DNA of 64,000 nucleotides from Latrodectus hesperus (Eukaryota > Arthropoda > Arachnida > Araneae > Theridiidae). Positions within the stretch are counted from its first letter, which is position 1. Each line of letters opens with the position of its first letter. Location: NCBI GenBank assembly GCA_037975125.1, contig CM075850.1, forward strand, positions 131,635,968 to 131,699,967, in the 5' to 3' direction. Under the pieces are notes generated by a model. It saw nothing but the letters and a program-made list of their open reading frames with translations. It did not search any database and was not told the origin of the DNA. Shown here in pieces: positions 36,871-48,500 of the stretch. Position numbers and translations under genes: made by a program.

Positions 36871-37779
36871 CGCTCCTAATCACATTTTGATTAATATTAT
36901 AAGCTCATAAATAGTAAAATAAATATTAAGATAGGAAGAATTATTTGCTCAAATTTCAAAGTGAAGGAAAATTTATCAAATAAAATCAATATAAAACAAA
37001 CAACAAAGATCATTGCGACATTTAAGAAATTTCTCGGATAAAATTTAAAATAATGATCAATTATTTTATTTTTTAATAAAACGTGAGTGCACTATTTAAG
37101 TTTCCTATATTGTATCCCTCTCTCTCTCTCTCAAAATTACACACACAGATTCATTAAATTTGTATATTAATAAGTAAATCTATTTAATGAAGCAGTTATA
37201 AATAATGAGGAATGATAAATTTTGTCATTAATATTAAACACAATAAAAAGGTTATTTAAAATGAAATAATGGTCACTAACTAGTAAAAAAAAAGCTTTTT
37301 TGATTCTTTAAAAAAATAAATAGTTATGGCTAATAAGAAGGAAATTGAAATAAGAATGTTTTCTATGAAATGAAGTTTTATGTGAAAAACAAAATACTAA
37401 AAATTTTTAAGAACTCATGTCACAATTTATTATAAGTAAGAATGAAATATATTTATTTTATTTGAAAAATTCGTGTACAATTTGAATTGAAAAAATAAAA
37501 ATCATGTAGTATTTAAGCAACTATCCTAGTTGAGTAATATCAAATAGCTATTTATTTTATAAATATACAATTTCAATATTGTTATTTTTTTAAAAAATCC
37601 ACATATGATTCAATTAATATTAATATATCTATATATCTATACATTAATTATTATTAATTATTCTATTAATATATCTATACATATTAGTTTTTTCCTGTGA
37701 TTATGAATCATCAAAACATTCTGTAACAATTAAAGGTATTAGAATTATTCCAGTAAAAACATTAAAAGTTTTCTATACA
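36871..37779. other. Non-coding AT-rich stretch
   Basis: A short CT run occurs at about 37119-37132, and an ATATCTAT-rich patch at 37620-37685. No gene seen. Confidence 0.5.
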
Positions 37780-38640
37780 AGGTGATTTAAAAAGTGCTGC
37801 TCTTGCTACTATGCATTGCAGACATCCTTTTGACAAATGCCTCCACGTGTACACAGATGGTTCAGCAGATGATGCTATTAAAAACGCTGATGCATGAGCC
37901 TATTCAAATGCTTTATTAGTTATCTTGTTGAGAATTATTGTGACAACTATGATGGTGAGATATCATCAATATCATTTGCGATCGATAAATTGGAAAGTTT
38001 TTCTAAACACAGTATTGTGTTTCTTATCTATTCTCAAGCAGCTATTTTGTCACTTACAAATTCGAGGTAAAATGAAAACGCACTTGTTCATTCTGATGGA
38101 ATGAAGTTAATTAAGATTAAAAAGTTTAGGGAAAGTATTGCCCTCCAGTGGATTCCTAACCACTGTGACATTCTTGGAAACGAGCAGGCTGATAGTCTTG
38201 CTAAAGCTGGATCTCTCATGTAACACCTGGCTTTGTTCTGTCTCTGCGTGACATCCAAAGAATCATTTGCAGTAAATTCAAAATAATGGAACTTCCGTAT
38301 ATAGTGATGCAGCTGTTAGTAAGATGGGGTGTGTCTTGCTCAACAAAAGTAGCGTGATCCACAGTTCCTTGACCTGATTTATTGGAGCTTTCATTTGCTT
38401 TCTGGACATGACTACTTGCAGAAGCATTTGCGTCTTATCGAAGTCAAGGATTCGGCTTGTTGCCCGAGGTGTCATCAGGAGGACATAGAAGGTGACCCCT
38501 TCAGGTTTTGCCCCATTATTTTAAAGTTTCATTAAGACAATTCTACGGAGGCTAATTTTAAATCTTTTTATGCTTTATCATTACTTTATTGGGCTGCTCG
38601 TCAACTCGTGGTAGAGATGCTGAAGATGGGTGTAGGATAA
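37780..38640 (+). pseudogene. LINE RNase H domain and 3' tail, broken
   Basis: Plus-strand frames give, in order, LHVYTDGSADDAIKNADA (an RNase H beta-strand with the first Asp), and AISFAIDKLESFSKHSIVFL. IALQWIPNHCDILGNEQADS then LAKAGS follows; it carries the His and last Asp. The tail has CPRCHQEDIEG and ALSLYWAARQLVVEM. Stops (for instance after NADA, and in the middle) and shifts break it. The order is that of Jockey/I-type LINE ORF2 ends in spiders. Upstream reverse transcriptase is absent, so it is 5'-truncated. Confidence 0.82.
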
Positions 38641-41339
38641 AAAAAAATTCCCTCCAGTATTATAAGTATTTATAAGAGACATGTTGAAACTGGGAAATAA
38701 TTGAATTCATAAGACCCCTGAAATTGTTCAAATATGGTTTGGCACACATTTTTTGTTAAACAATTTATGTATAAATACATTTTCTTGCCCTTTATGCGAA
38801 TTAGTTTGTCATATATATAGAATAAATTTTATTAAATTAAATGAATTAAGCGTAATGATCTAATTAGATTACTAATTAGTTTAAGCTGGCTTGCTTTAAG
38901 TTAATGAGCTATAAATATAAGCGGATAAATCATAATATAATAATCATAAAGAAACAACTTCAAAAGATAAATCATAAGTTTCAAATAAGTATATTGGTCG
39001 AAAAGATGTGTGAATGATTTCGAATTTTGCTTACATCTGGGAAGACAAATATACATATACCTTAAGAATGCATCACGAAACAGTGGCTAATTTTAAAAAA
39101 ATTTAATATTCAGCAATGAGTTCCACCCTTCTCTCAGTCATTCTGACAAGTAGAATCAGGGAAATGAGAAACATTTGTTATTGAACACCATGCTGCCACG
39201 ACATCTAAAGTTACTGTGACAGACTGGAAAATGATCTGCTTAGACAATTAAGCTTCTTAGTTGAGCTGCAAAGTACACGTTAATATTTAAACATCATTTT
39301 AAAGTTACTGGTACTGTTTATACTATGAAAGTGGCCAAGCGAAATTGATCAGAACGACAAAACTCAACATACGAATTTCGCAACAATGTTTGCAAAAATA
39401 AAAAATTTTTATAGTCAAATTTAGCATGTTTTGAGCATGCTAAATTTGATATCCTATCAGGTCATATTTAACCATTTCAGAATATTGTTGAACTAAGTTT
39501 CTCCCCAGAAATATTAATGACAGAGTTCATCACGATTGAGGAATGGCTATTTAATAAACTCCATGCTCCATCAAGTATCAAATTTTAAAATATTCCGAAA
39601 ATATTTTAAAATCTAAATAAATATTATTGTTTTTGCAGTGACTAATCAATAAAACATTTCATCATTTTGAATTCATATTATGATTAAAGAGCACAGATTA
39701 TTATAACAATTCTGAATGTTTATAAGTCTTGAATTTCACCAGTAAATTTTAGTGGAAACTTAGCTTTTTTGTTAAAATAAATAAATAAAAAGATTATTCA
39801 ATGATAACAAATGTGTTCATTTGAATTTAACAGCATTTCATTCGGACGTTTCGCATTGTAAAACTGATTTGGTACCCACACCTTTTTAAATAGAACGAAT
39901 TTAAACAAAAATTCTTATAATAAGAAAATTACTTTTTCTAATTAAAAGTGTTTTTCATAATTAGAAAAAGTTTTTCATTATAGGTTATATATTAATTTTA
40001 TTTAGGTTTTGGTGCAAAGTTGGCTGCGGTGACTGTAATATGTATAAGTACCCCAGATTATTTCTGGCTCTGTTAAGTTGACACCTGGAAAAATCTTTCT
40101 TAATTGAAATGTTTTACTGCTGTAAAAATTTCAAAAATGTATTGCATTCATACGTTTTTTAAAGAAACAACTTTATAAAAATATTCTCAATTTATGTGTC
40201 TATATATAATTTAATATATATACAGTATGGGGGATATTATTCTTTTTCTCTAATTTCATTTTGATATTCAGAATGATACTTTAGACTTTATAATCAGTAA
40301 TAATTTTCTATTGCTTTATTTTCAAATGCGTAAAATTAAGAAACTCAAAGGATAAATTCATTAGGCTTACTTTTTATCAAATACGGAAACTTAAAATTTT
40401 CTTTATATGATTTTATCACGATTTATATTTTTAAATTTAAATTTTGACACAAATTATTTTAACAGAAATAATGAAATGATCCTTCTTTATTAAAATATAG
40501 TGAATTAGAAACAAGTTTTATGTTAAAAAATTAAGCTCAAGAAAACTTTTTTTGTAAATTAGAAGAATTCCATTCAACAATCTAATATCTTTACATCTTT
40601 AAAACAAATTATTTTCTTAAAGAAATAAATATGTAAAACATAGAAATTATTATAAAAATGTTAACTTTCATGCATATATGTTCATTGATATGGCAAAGTG
40701 AAATGTTAATGGGATAAATATTTATTTCAAATATATAAAATTTTGCATTCTAATTTAGTTATTCTGCTATATTCTTAAAGTTTTAATTTGTGAAATTTAT
40801 CTTCTGAACAATGTTTATTCTTTTAAAATAGTGGCTTTAGTCATTCGACGATATTTTTACGACAAAAATTAATTTAATATTATCATAGAATACCTGTAAT
40901 ATTTGGCCTATTTATGAAAAGGAAAACAGGTTTAAAACAAATTAAAGATTTAATTTCGGTTGCAGTTACGGCCTTCCAAATATCGATTGTAGAGCAATTT
41001 TAAAGCTGAATGTAAGGTTAAGAAGCAAAAAGATCACAACTGTCAAAAACAAGCAGCAGGGTTGTATAGCATCCCTAGAATAAAAAATACAGGTCTTTGA
41101 ATGGCCAATAAAAACATCCTTGATGTTATCACCACAAGGAAAAATGGATATTTTTAAAGCAATGAATACTATCCCTTTTATCATGGTTAATCGTCCGATT
41201 TTAAAGCTTACTGCTTACGACGGAAAACAATCATGAAACGTCTTCCGGGTACAATTCAATATTGACTCAAAAGGGAAGGGTATATGACGATACAAAATCG
41301 AATAATTATCTATCTTTCTATATACATGCATAACGGCAT
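38641..41339. other. Non-coding stretch
   Basis: AT-rich. A less AT-rich interval at about 39000-39330 shows no coding frame. The short minus-strand open stretch at 40966-41184 has no recognisable motif. Confidence 0.45.
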
Positions 41340-42480
41340 AGGCGAGCCTCGGACTGTACTTTTAGGTTAATGGGTTTGGAATGATCGCCCATCACCAAGT
41401 ACCTCGTAATTTTGAACTACGATCAGGTGACGAGGTCACACCTGAGCTGATATCCTCCTCTCCACATCCAGTTATATCAATGGAAGGACTTTGGATGTCA
41501 CATATTACCACGTCTCTACAAGAAGAAACTGCAGATTTTCAACAAAAACTTCATAAAGCAAACAGTACAAATATTAAGATCTTGATTACGCACATTGGCA
41601 GAAGATCATCAGAAAGATTTCAATCATCTACAATTGAAAAACTAGGCAGTAAGAGCCTCTACATTTGACAAGATTTGCAGCGTTGAATGTGTAACTATTT
41701 TTTTGAGAATTGAATTTGAATTCTAAATTTGATAAGAGCTGAAAGCTGAATTGAAAGGCTCAAGAACAAGCCTTTGAAATTGAAAGGGAGTCCCAATTAA
41801 CGTTTACAGAGTGCCCTGCTATTATTCAAATATATTTTGGTACAAGAAGATTTCATGGATATCATTGAGGATTCCGAATTGCAAGCTGTACGAAATACAA
41901 AAGCTAAAGACATGGAATATGGCCTCTACAGGCTGCTTCACCGTGGCGAGTTGGTGCCACTGGGCGAAGTACGTCGGGTGTGTATTCTCCTGGTAGGGTC
42001 ACTCAAGGCTTGAAGGCCACTCCACTGTGCCCAGCTAAAGTCTGTAGGCTCTGGAGCTAAGTCAGACTTCTGCCACCGGTGCTCCAGGTCTCTGACCATA
42101 GAAGCTGCCTCTTACCCCATCCATGATTAATTCACCCAGTGTTTCTCATGGTGCCCCGATCGCCGCGCAGTCTAAAAAGGATCACGTTCCTGGCTTAGGT
42201 AGAGGGCCAGGTCCGGAAAATATATTACAGTTTCCAAGGTATATGAGCTCTTTGAAATTAATCCAGATCAATATAAATGGTATGTCTTCTTTGACCGCCA
42301 GAGTTAAATCAGACCAAGTGTTAGACCTGGCTGAGAGATATGGTGTGCAAATTATTGTTTTGCAAGAAACAAAGCTAAAGAGTGGTACTTTTCTCTTGTT
42401 CTTCGGCGCAGGCCTCTCCTGACCACATTTTTATCTTGTTTGGGGTTTACCAAGCACGATCTGATTCGAGATCTCCTTCT
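41340..42480 (+). mobile_element. 5' part of a non-LTR retrotransposon
   Basis: A GC-richer block that ends in the start of an apurinic-type endonuclease (42123-42422). The preceding sequence (41900-42120, with several CCACTG and GGTCTCTGACC motifs) looks like a LINE 5' region. The piece at 41340-41480, containing GACGAGGTCACACCTGAGCT, resembles dispersed sequence I associate with spider genomes. The element is not followed by a reverse transcriptase, so it is truncated at its 3' side. Boundaries are approximate. Confidence 0.6.
42123..42422 (+). pseudogene. LINE ORF2 start: AP endonuclease N-terminus
   Basis: From ATG at 42123, residues about 42-90 read LKLIQININGMSSL...DLAERYGVQIIVLQETKLKSG. 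This is the first strand and helix of the exonuclease-endonuclease-phosphatase fold, with the QINI-Asn and the catalytic Glu of LQETK. The frame then ends at FGAGLS followed by a stop. A shifted frame continues with VYQARSDSRSPSG, the expected next motif. Only the endonuclease N-terminal third is present, so it is a dead fragment. Confidence 0.8.
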
Positions 42481-43425
42481 GGTACCAGAAGCACGTGCTT
42501 GACTTTTTTAGGGTGAATGGACTCATGGACCTGATCTAGCTTTGCTGATCACGGGGATTGGAAAAAACAACAACAGAATGGCCTAATCTATGTGATGAAG
42601 CTTGAGGGTGCCCAGAGGGCTTCTAGAAAAGAGCTTCGATTAATTCACGATGTTCTCTAGAAGAGTAATATCAAGAACCAATGCAGAGGGAGGAGATAAC
42701 CCAATTAAAACGAAAGTTGGTCAGACTTTCCTAAATAGTTTATGGGAAAGTCCCAAAAACGAAAGTAAAATGCTAGTGTTGCCAAAAGGAATGGCAATTT
42801 AGAAAAAACTCCCTTTAACAGAAATGGATACTTCTCCCAGAAATGACCACCAAATCAAACTAAATAGTGATATTTTGAGGTGCGGGAGTTGTTTGATAGA
42901 GAAACTTCAGGCAAAGTTTACCAGATATCGTCATATCCCGTAAGAAATCATAAGAAAAATACATGGACGCAAAAATTGTTGGATGAGATTTTTCAAAACC
43001 AAGCTTATGTTTCTTGTAAACTTATATAACAGAAGAAAAAACATTGATTACATTGACATTATTTAAAAAGTATTTTATATAGTAACATTATATATACACT
43101 ATATATTTTCATACAGTGCAAATTTCCGTAAATGGAACTAGTATAATTAAAGATATATTGTATTAAAGTACAATAAAATATATTACAATATCTTATCGTG
43201 AATAAAACTGCTAAAGCTTCTTAAAAAAAGAAAACGTAATATTAAATATAAAGTAAATTACATTTATAATGAAGAAAAATTTAAGCAAAACTGATTAAGC
43301 ATTACAATACAGAAAATCTAGATTTATATAGCTTGCAATTTTAATTACTCTTAGATAATTTCGAGTATATAATTACTGAATTCTTTTAATAGAATTGAAA
43401 TAATATTAAGTTATCTCAATAATAT
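42481..43425. other. Spacer with possible LINE debris
   Basis: 42481-42900 is somewhat GC-richer and may be further decayed LINE sequence, but no motif is clear. The rest is AT-rich. The final AT (43424-43425) could be the target duplication of the large element that follows. Confidence 0.4.
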
Positions 43426-43770
43426 CCCAAACAACCACAAAGATCCACACGACGTCTAAGAGATTTGTCCTAGACATTTTATTGGATATCGTTTTGTCTC
43501 TGAGATGTCCACACGATATCCAAATATCTACGGCATATCCACCAGTTATCCAAAGGGTCGCAGCAAATAGATGTCAAGTGGATATTCGGATATTGCGACA
43601 TCTAGTGGATGTCGCTTAGAGATTTTGGATAACCCTTGGATATACGTTAGATATTTATTAGATATCTCAGATATGTTTTGATATCCATGGGATATCCATT
43701 TGGAATTAAATACGATCTCTATGAGACATCTAAATGAAATCTGATTGGATGTCATTTGGATATCTGTGTT
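43426..43770. repeat. Left subterminal GATATCC motif array
   Basis: Over a dozen GATATC-like heptamers occur in both orientations, for example TTGGATATCG, GATATCCAAATATC, GGATATTCGGATATT, TTGATATCCATGGGATATCC and TTTGGATATCTG. The spacing is irregular (roughly 15-30 bp). The array ends abruptly near 43770, and the sequence then becomes plain AT-rich. Such arrays in transposons are usually transposase-binding sites. Confidence 0.8.
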
Positions 43771-44841
43771 TATTTTTCAGAACTTTTAAACTTTCCATGT
43801 TAGAAAATTAAAATAAAGTTGTATTTTTTTTACTTATGAAATTTTTTATCAAAATGCTTACAAATCTATAATTTTTATAAAACTCATTCAAAATTTAATG
43901 ATTGAATATATATTTTTGCACAGAATGAAAAAATATAAATTTTACAATGTTTTGACTATTTTTTATAAATAATTTGATAGACAAATTTTTTCTCTAACAC
44001 TTTGTTAAACCAAAGTTAAATTAATTTTTTGTAAATATTGCTTGTATTTTTTTCTTACAAATAGACGGTCTTTATAACATTATTTACTTACTCTGCTAGT
44101 ACTTTGAATGCTCTTTTTCAATCCTTAATGGAAATATTTTTGATGTCTAAATAAGGAAATTTTTGTTTTTGAAACTAAAAATCATTTTATTTACTAGCTT
44201 ACACATGGTAATAAACTGATTTCTAAAATAAAATGTTTGAATTTTAAAAGAATTGCAGAAATGATTGAATTTGAATTCCTTTTTGTAAACTTAAGTAGAA
44301 TAGTTTTTACAAAGAAAAACAAATTCTCTTAAAACCCCAGTGACTAAATATATATATTCTGAGTCTTAAATAATAGTGTTAGTATAGTTTTTCAATTTTT
44401 GGTTAGAACACATTTGTTGTAGAATAAATTTTAAGTGTTTACTATCAACCTGAAAAGTATCAAAACGAAAATCTAAATAATCTTAAAAAGCTTAGCTTTT
44501 AAAAGTAACAGTAATTATTTTAAGATGGTTTGTTTTGCCTAGTGCAACAAAATTATTTATTTTTGATATCTTTAAGAAAGCTGCTAGTAAGCATTTTAAA
44601 CTTCTTACACTTTAATTTTTTAAACTTGATTGATGAATCTTTAGTTTTAAAAACTTTCACATTCTTATTGAAGCTCTTTTATAGATGTCTCAAACTTGAT
44701 TAATAGAATATTGCATAATTAGAATAAGTTCATAGAAAAATACATTATAATTTATTAAAAAGTTAGATTATCTGTTTTTTCCAAGGATCAATGAACAGGC
44801 AAGGAAGTATAGAAAAACAGCAATGTTTATTTTTACAAGAA

Positions 44842-46051
44842 TTAAACAAGTGATTGAGAATTTTCTTGAATACAAATATGTTTGCTGCATCTTGCTTTGG
44901 CATGTCTAAGCCAATTTTTAATTGCCAACTCTATATCAGCATCAGTGGCAGGTCCAATCAAAGAAGGATTTTTTCGGGCAGCAGCTGTGAAATAGAAAAA
45001 AATATTTATTAATTCAAAAATAATTAAAATATGCACTAAATTTTTGTAATTCAAGCTCCCTTTGTCAGCTGCATTCCATGATATGCAGCACACAAAGCAA
45101 AGGAACAATACTCTAGAATGAAGTCTCTAAGCCTAAGTTATTAAGAATTATTAAGCCTAAGTTAAGGAAAAAAACTAAGTAACAGAAGAAAAATCAAATA
45201 AAGTTTTAAAATAAGATTAATATTGATAATCTTAGAAAACTTTTTTCCTGGGTTGCATGTCAGAATTACTTCCTAGCTCCTTATAAACATGAATATTCAC
45301 TGTCATTCACTTAAATAATTCATTAATGAAACATTTTCATCCTCTGATAAATAATGTTTTACACAAAGTTTTTAAATAACCACCAAAATAATTTAAAATA
45401 TAACAAAGAAAAAATATAATACAATAAATCACAGTGTATGTAATTTAATTTATAACAAACTGACAAAAAACTAAAAGATTTGGAATTGTTACCAAATTAA
45501 AAATAAATAATAACAATCCTAAACAAAGTACATTTATCAAATAAGTGAACCAATCTCTTACTGATGCGATTCGCCATCTACCCAGATGAAAAACTAATTC
45601 TAAAATTATGTTCAATACACAGTTCAAATAAGCATTGCCTGCCTCAGCAATGATTTATATTCTAAGTAAGGAACAGTCATTTAATTCAATTCAAATATCG
45701 TGAGAATGATATTGAGAAGCTATTGACATACCAAATACAATTTCACATAATCCGAGACTAGAAAAAACTTCTTTTCCTTTCGCACCCAGCCAGCTATAAT
45801 TTTGGGCAATAAAATCAGTCATTAATTTCTTCATAATGCGTTTTACAGTTGAATCAACTGTGTGGCCACCACAATCGGAAAGTCTAAGAATCTAAAAGAA
45901 AATTTCATCACAAATTTGATTTTTGAATATAATAAGCATTTACTCAGCATGAAAAAAATAATACCAAACAATCTTTTATAGCTTCATCTTTTAAAGAACT
46001 TTCTATTTTCTGCAAATCTTCACTTGAATTAATTGGAAGCTTTACTGGTAG
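44842..46051 (-). pseudogene. DUF4806-like C-terminal domain (3 exons of the THAP gene)
   Basis: Three exons join in frame: 46051-45965 (LPVKLPINSSEDLQKIESSL, then KDEAIKDCL), 45891-45732 (ILRLSDCGGHTVDSTVKRIM, then LMTDFIAQNYSWLGAKGKE) and 44984-44842 (AARKNPS, then DADIELAIKNWLRHAKAR, stop). Donors are GTATTA and GTATGT; acceptors are TTTTAG and TTCACAG, with a weak one (CTATTGAG) for the first. The pattern of an LP-x-ED/LE helix, GG...V...M..L......Y.W.G, and I..WLR.A..R matches DUF4806, whose function is unknown. An AATAAA lies about 10 bp after the stop. These exons are themselves undamaged. They are called pseudogene because the upstream part of the same gene has stops. Confidence 0.65.
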
Positions 46052-46480
46052 CTCAATAGGTTGAAATTACAATAGTTATCAAATTATAAAATAAAATATT
46101 CAATATTTTTTGTGCATATGTTTCATCTAACATCCCTGTAAAGTTGTAAAAATTTATTTATTATTATGAATACATGGAAAATAATTACATACTTATTAGT
46201 AAACATATTTAATTATTTCTAAATACAAATATTATAAATGTTAATTTTACAAGCTGTAAATGTGAAAAACTTGTCTAAATGAAAAGAGCAATTTGCAATT
46301 TATAGAAAGCAAAATGTTTTAGTAAATTATTATTTATAACTTTTAATGAAATGGTAATAAATTGTTTAGTACTTGAAAATTACAATGAAGTGAAAAAAAA
46401 ACTGCATTCATATTCAGAAGATTTTAAAAAATACTAAGGAAAGATTTTTTTGATAAATTAATTTCTGTTAGAAACTTTAC

Positions 46481-47171
46481 TTTCATTTTAAGCCTTGCAT
46501 TTTGTCGTAAAGTATTATGAAAATATTGTTTCTTCTTCAACAGAAGAAAACTGTTGGAAGCATGTCTAGGGCCAATTTTAGGTTGCTGTTGGAAGCAATT
46601 TTTACAACGACCAGTTTTCTTGATGTAAAAATTACTAGGAACATAACCTGAGCAGTTTTTTCCTCTATAAATATAAAATAAGTAATTTTAATACATAACA
46701 ATATTTATTTGTATTTAATAAATGAGAAAATTATTTTACTTACATATTCCTAGCATCAGCACAGATAATATACTTCTCCCCATTTTTAATCAAATTACAT
46801 ATACTTTCCATTCCTGTTAGCCTACAACTGCTCCCAATTGTAGATAAAATTCCTTTTAAGAAAACCTAATAAAATTGAAAGCTTCTTAATAAATAAAATA
46901 AGTAACCGTGCAAAAATTTAAACAAATAGAATAATAGTAAGCATACTTTGACATTAAGATTTCCATTTATTACAATCCACCTTTCTAAACAATAATCAAT
47001 AGTCCAGAACAAAAGAACCACAGAATCCCTTGTGATAGAGTATGACCATTGAGCAGACAAAGAGATGCTGGTGTAACTGTGTTTTCAAATATTCAAAATT
47101 AAATTCAGGTGTTGGTAATGAGGATTCCAGTATATCATGGTCTATTTCAGGTAATGATTCTATAATATTTT
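46481..47171 (-). pseudogene. Middle exons of the THAP-DUF4806 gene, with frameshift
   Basis: Three exons continue from the THAP part. Exon 47171-46947 starts ENIIESLPEIDHDILESSLP and then shifts frame by one base near 47058 (the CTCTTTG run), where the reading becomes LSAQWSYSITRDSVVLLFWT. Exon 46865-46744 gives VFLKGILSTIGSSCRLTG and YIICADARN. Exon 46664-46481 gives GKNCSGYVPSNFYIKKTGRC, then KNCF and a basic KKKQYFHNTLRQNARLKMK. Splice phases agree (1, 0, 2, 0) apart from the one-base insertion. The Cys pattern (C-x15-C-x2-C) and basic helix suggest a second nucleic-acid-binding module. I recognise no named domain. Confidence 0.6.
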
Positions 47172-47632
47172 CTGTAATGGAATTTAAAAAGATTATGTTA
47201 ATTTTTAAATAAATAATTAGAAACAAATTCTAAAAAAATGCTTCAATCTAAGATCATAAATTCTAACAAAATTTTTGCATATATTTCATATCACCATTCT
47301 AGTTTATTGGATAAATTTTAAATAAAAGCAAATGACATTCTTTGATCAAATGTACGTAGCAAACTTTCACCTAAAAGCAACAAATCTTTAAATAGTAACA
47401 ATTTTCATGAATGCAAATTACAAATTTGCTAAGATGAAACAGTTAATTTGAATGAGATTACTTTTTAAAAATAACCTACTGAAATAATCAATTGAGATTC
47501 ATTTTGTAAATTACAATACACTTTGAATAATAATCTATAAAATATTTATAGAACTGAATGAGTTTGATTGGGAATCATTTAGTAAATATTCAATTACTGA
47601 TAAATTTTTCTTGACAGTGATAAATTGCTTAC

Positions 47633-48037
47633 CATGCATAGAAGTTTGCTTATTTTTTACTGATGTTGGAAAATTGTCACATACTTTCTTTGCTGTATTT
47701 CTAAGAGCAGGCAGTTTTCTTTTTCTTGTGCTTGATGAAAAGTACTTGGGCAAATTTGGGAAGATGCTTGGAATAGCATCTTTCATCAAATTTGGCTTGC
47801 CTTTTGGCAATTTTTACACCTAAGCACATATATTCACAAAACATTAAAAAATGTCTTAATACATTTCAAAAAATTTATACAACACAAATAACTTACAGTT
47901 CCATCTGATAACTTTTGTGTATAATAGGTATTTAAGTCTTCTTATTTAAAGTGCAAAGAACACACTACATCTGAAGAAGTCAATTGCTTATTAGCCCGAG
48001 GAATTGCCCGTCTCCATTTTTCAAGCAAGTTTGGATC
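47633..48037 (-). pseudogene. THAP zinc-finger domain, C-terminal half (2 exons)
   Basis: Exon 48037-47897 encodes DPNLLEKWRRAIPRANKQLT, then SSDVVCSLHFK, a TAA, and EDLN...LSDGT. This has the THAP KW motif, the C-x2-H zinc pair and the HF that follows it. Exon 47819-47633 begins V, TAA, KLPKGKPNLMKDAIPSIFPN, then LPKYF: the AVPxIF box that closes the THAP fold, followed by a basic stretch. Junctions are in phase. The two in-frame TAA codons show the copy is dead, unless they are sequence errors. The N-terminal C-x2-4-C half is not adjacent; a candidate lies at 50774-50833, beyond the Tigger insertion. THAP domains bind DNA, typically transposon ends or promoters. Confidence 0.75.
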
Positions 48038-48500
48038 CTAAATCAATAATACATTATAATATGCAGAATAAATTAAGAACAAAGTTATAATTATATGTTT
48101 ACTTATGAGTATATCAGCTTTGTTAATACCAAGTTATAATTATATTTTCCAGTTTTATTTAAATCAGTGAATCAGTCACTTAAGTGATTTACTTAATTTT
48201 AGCTTTTGTATTGATTCTAAATTATATTTACTTATAATTATATTCAATAAATACAATTTAATTCAATAAATAAAGAAGGCAATTTAAAATAAACAAGGCA
48301 ATAGAGAAATATGGGAGGTAAAGTTAGATTGATATATAAATATTTGATGAATTACTTACAAGGATTTTTAAATTTTTTCACAATACACAATATCCAGAAA
48401 TAAAAAAGAAAAACACAATCAACAACCTGAAATGGTTGCATTTTAATTAACCAGCAATTATTTGATTACAAAAAAGAACTAAACTAGATAATTTATTATA

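Noticed and set aside
41381..41668. 95-codon plus-strand frame upstream of the LINE endonuclease
   Set aside because: No gag-like zinc knuckles or other motif; probably repeat-derived non-coding sequence.
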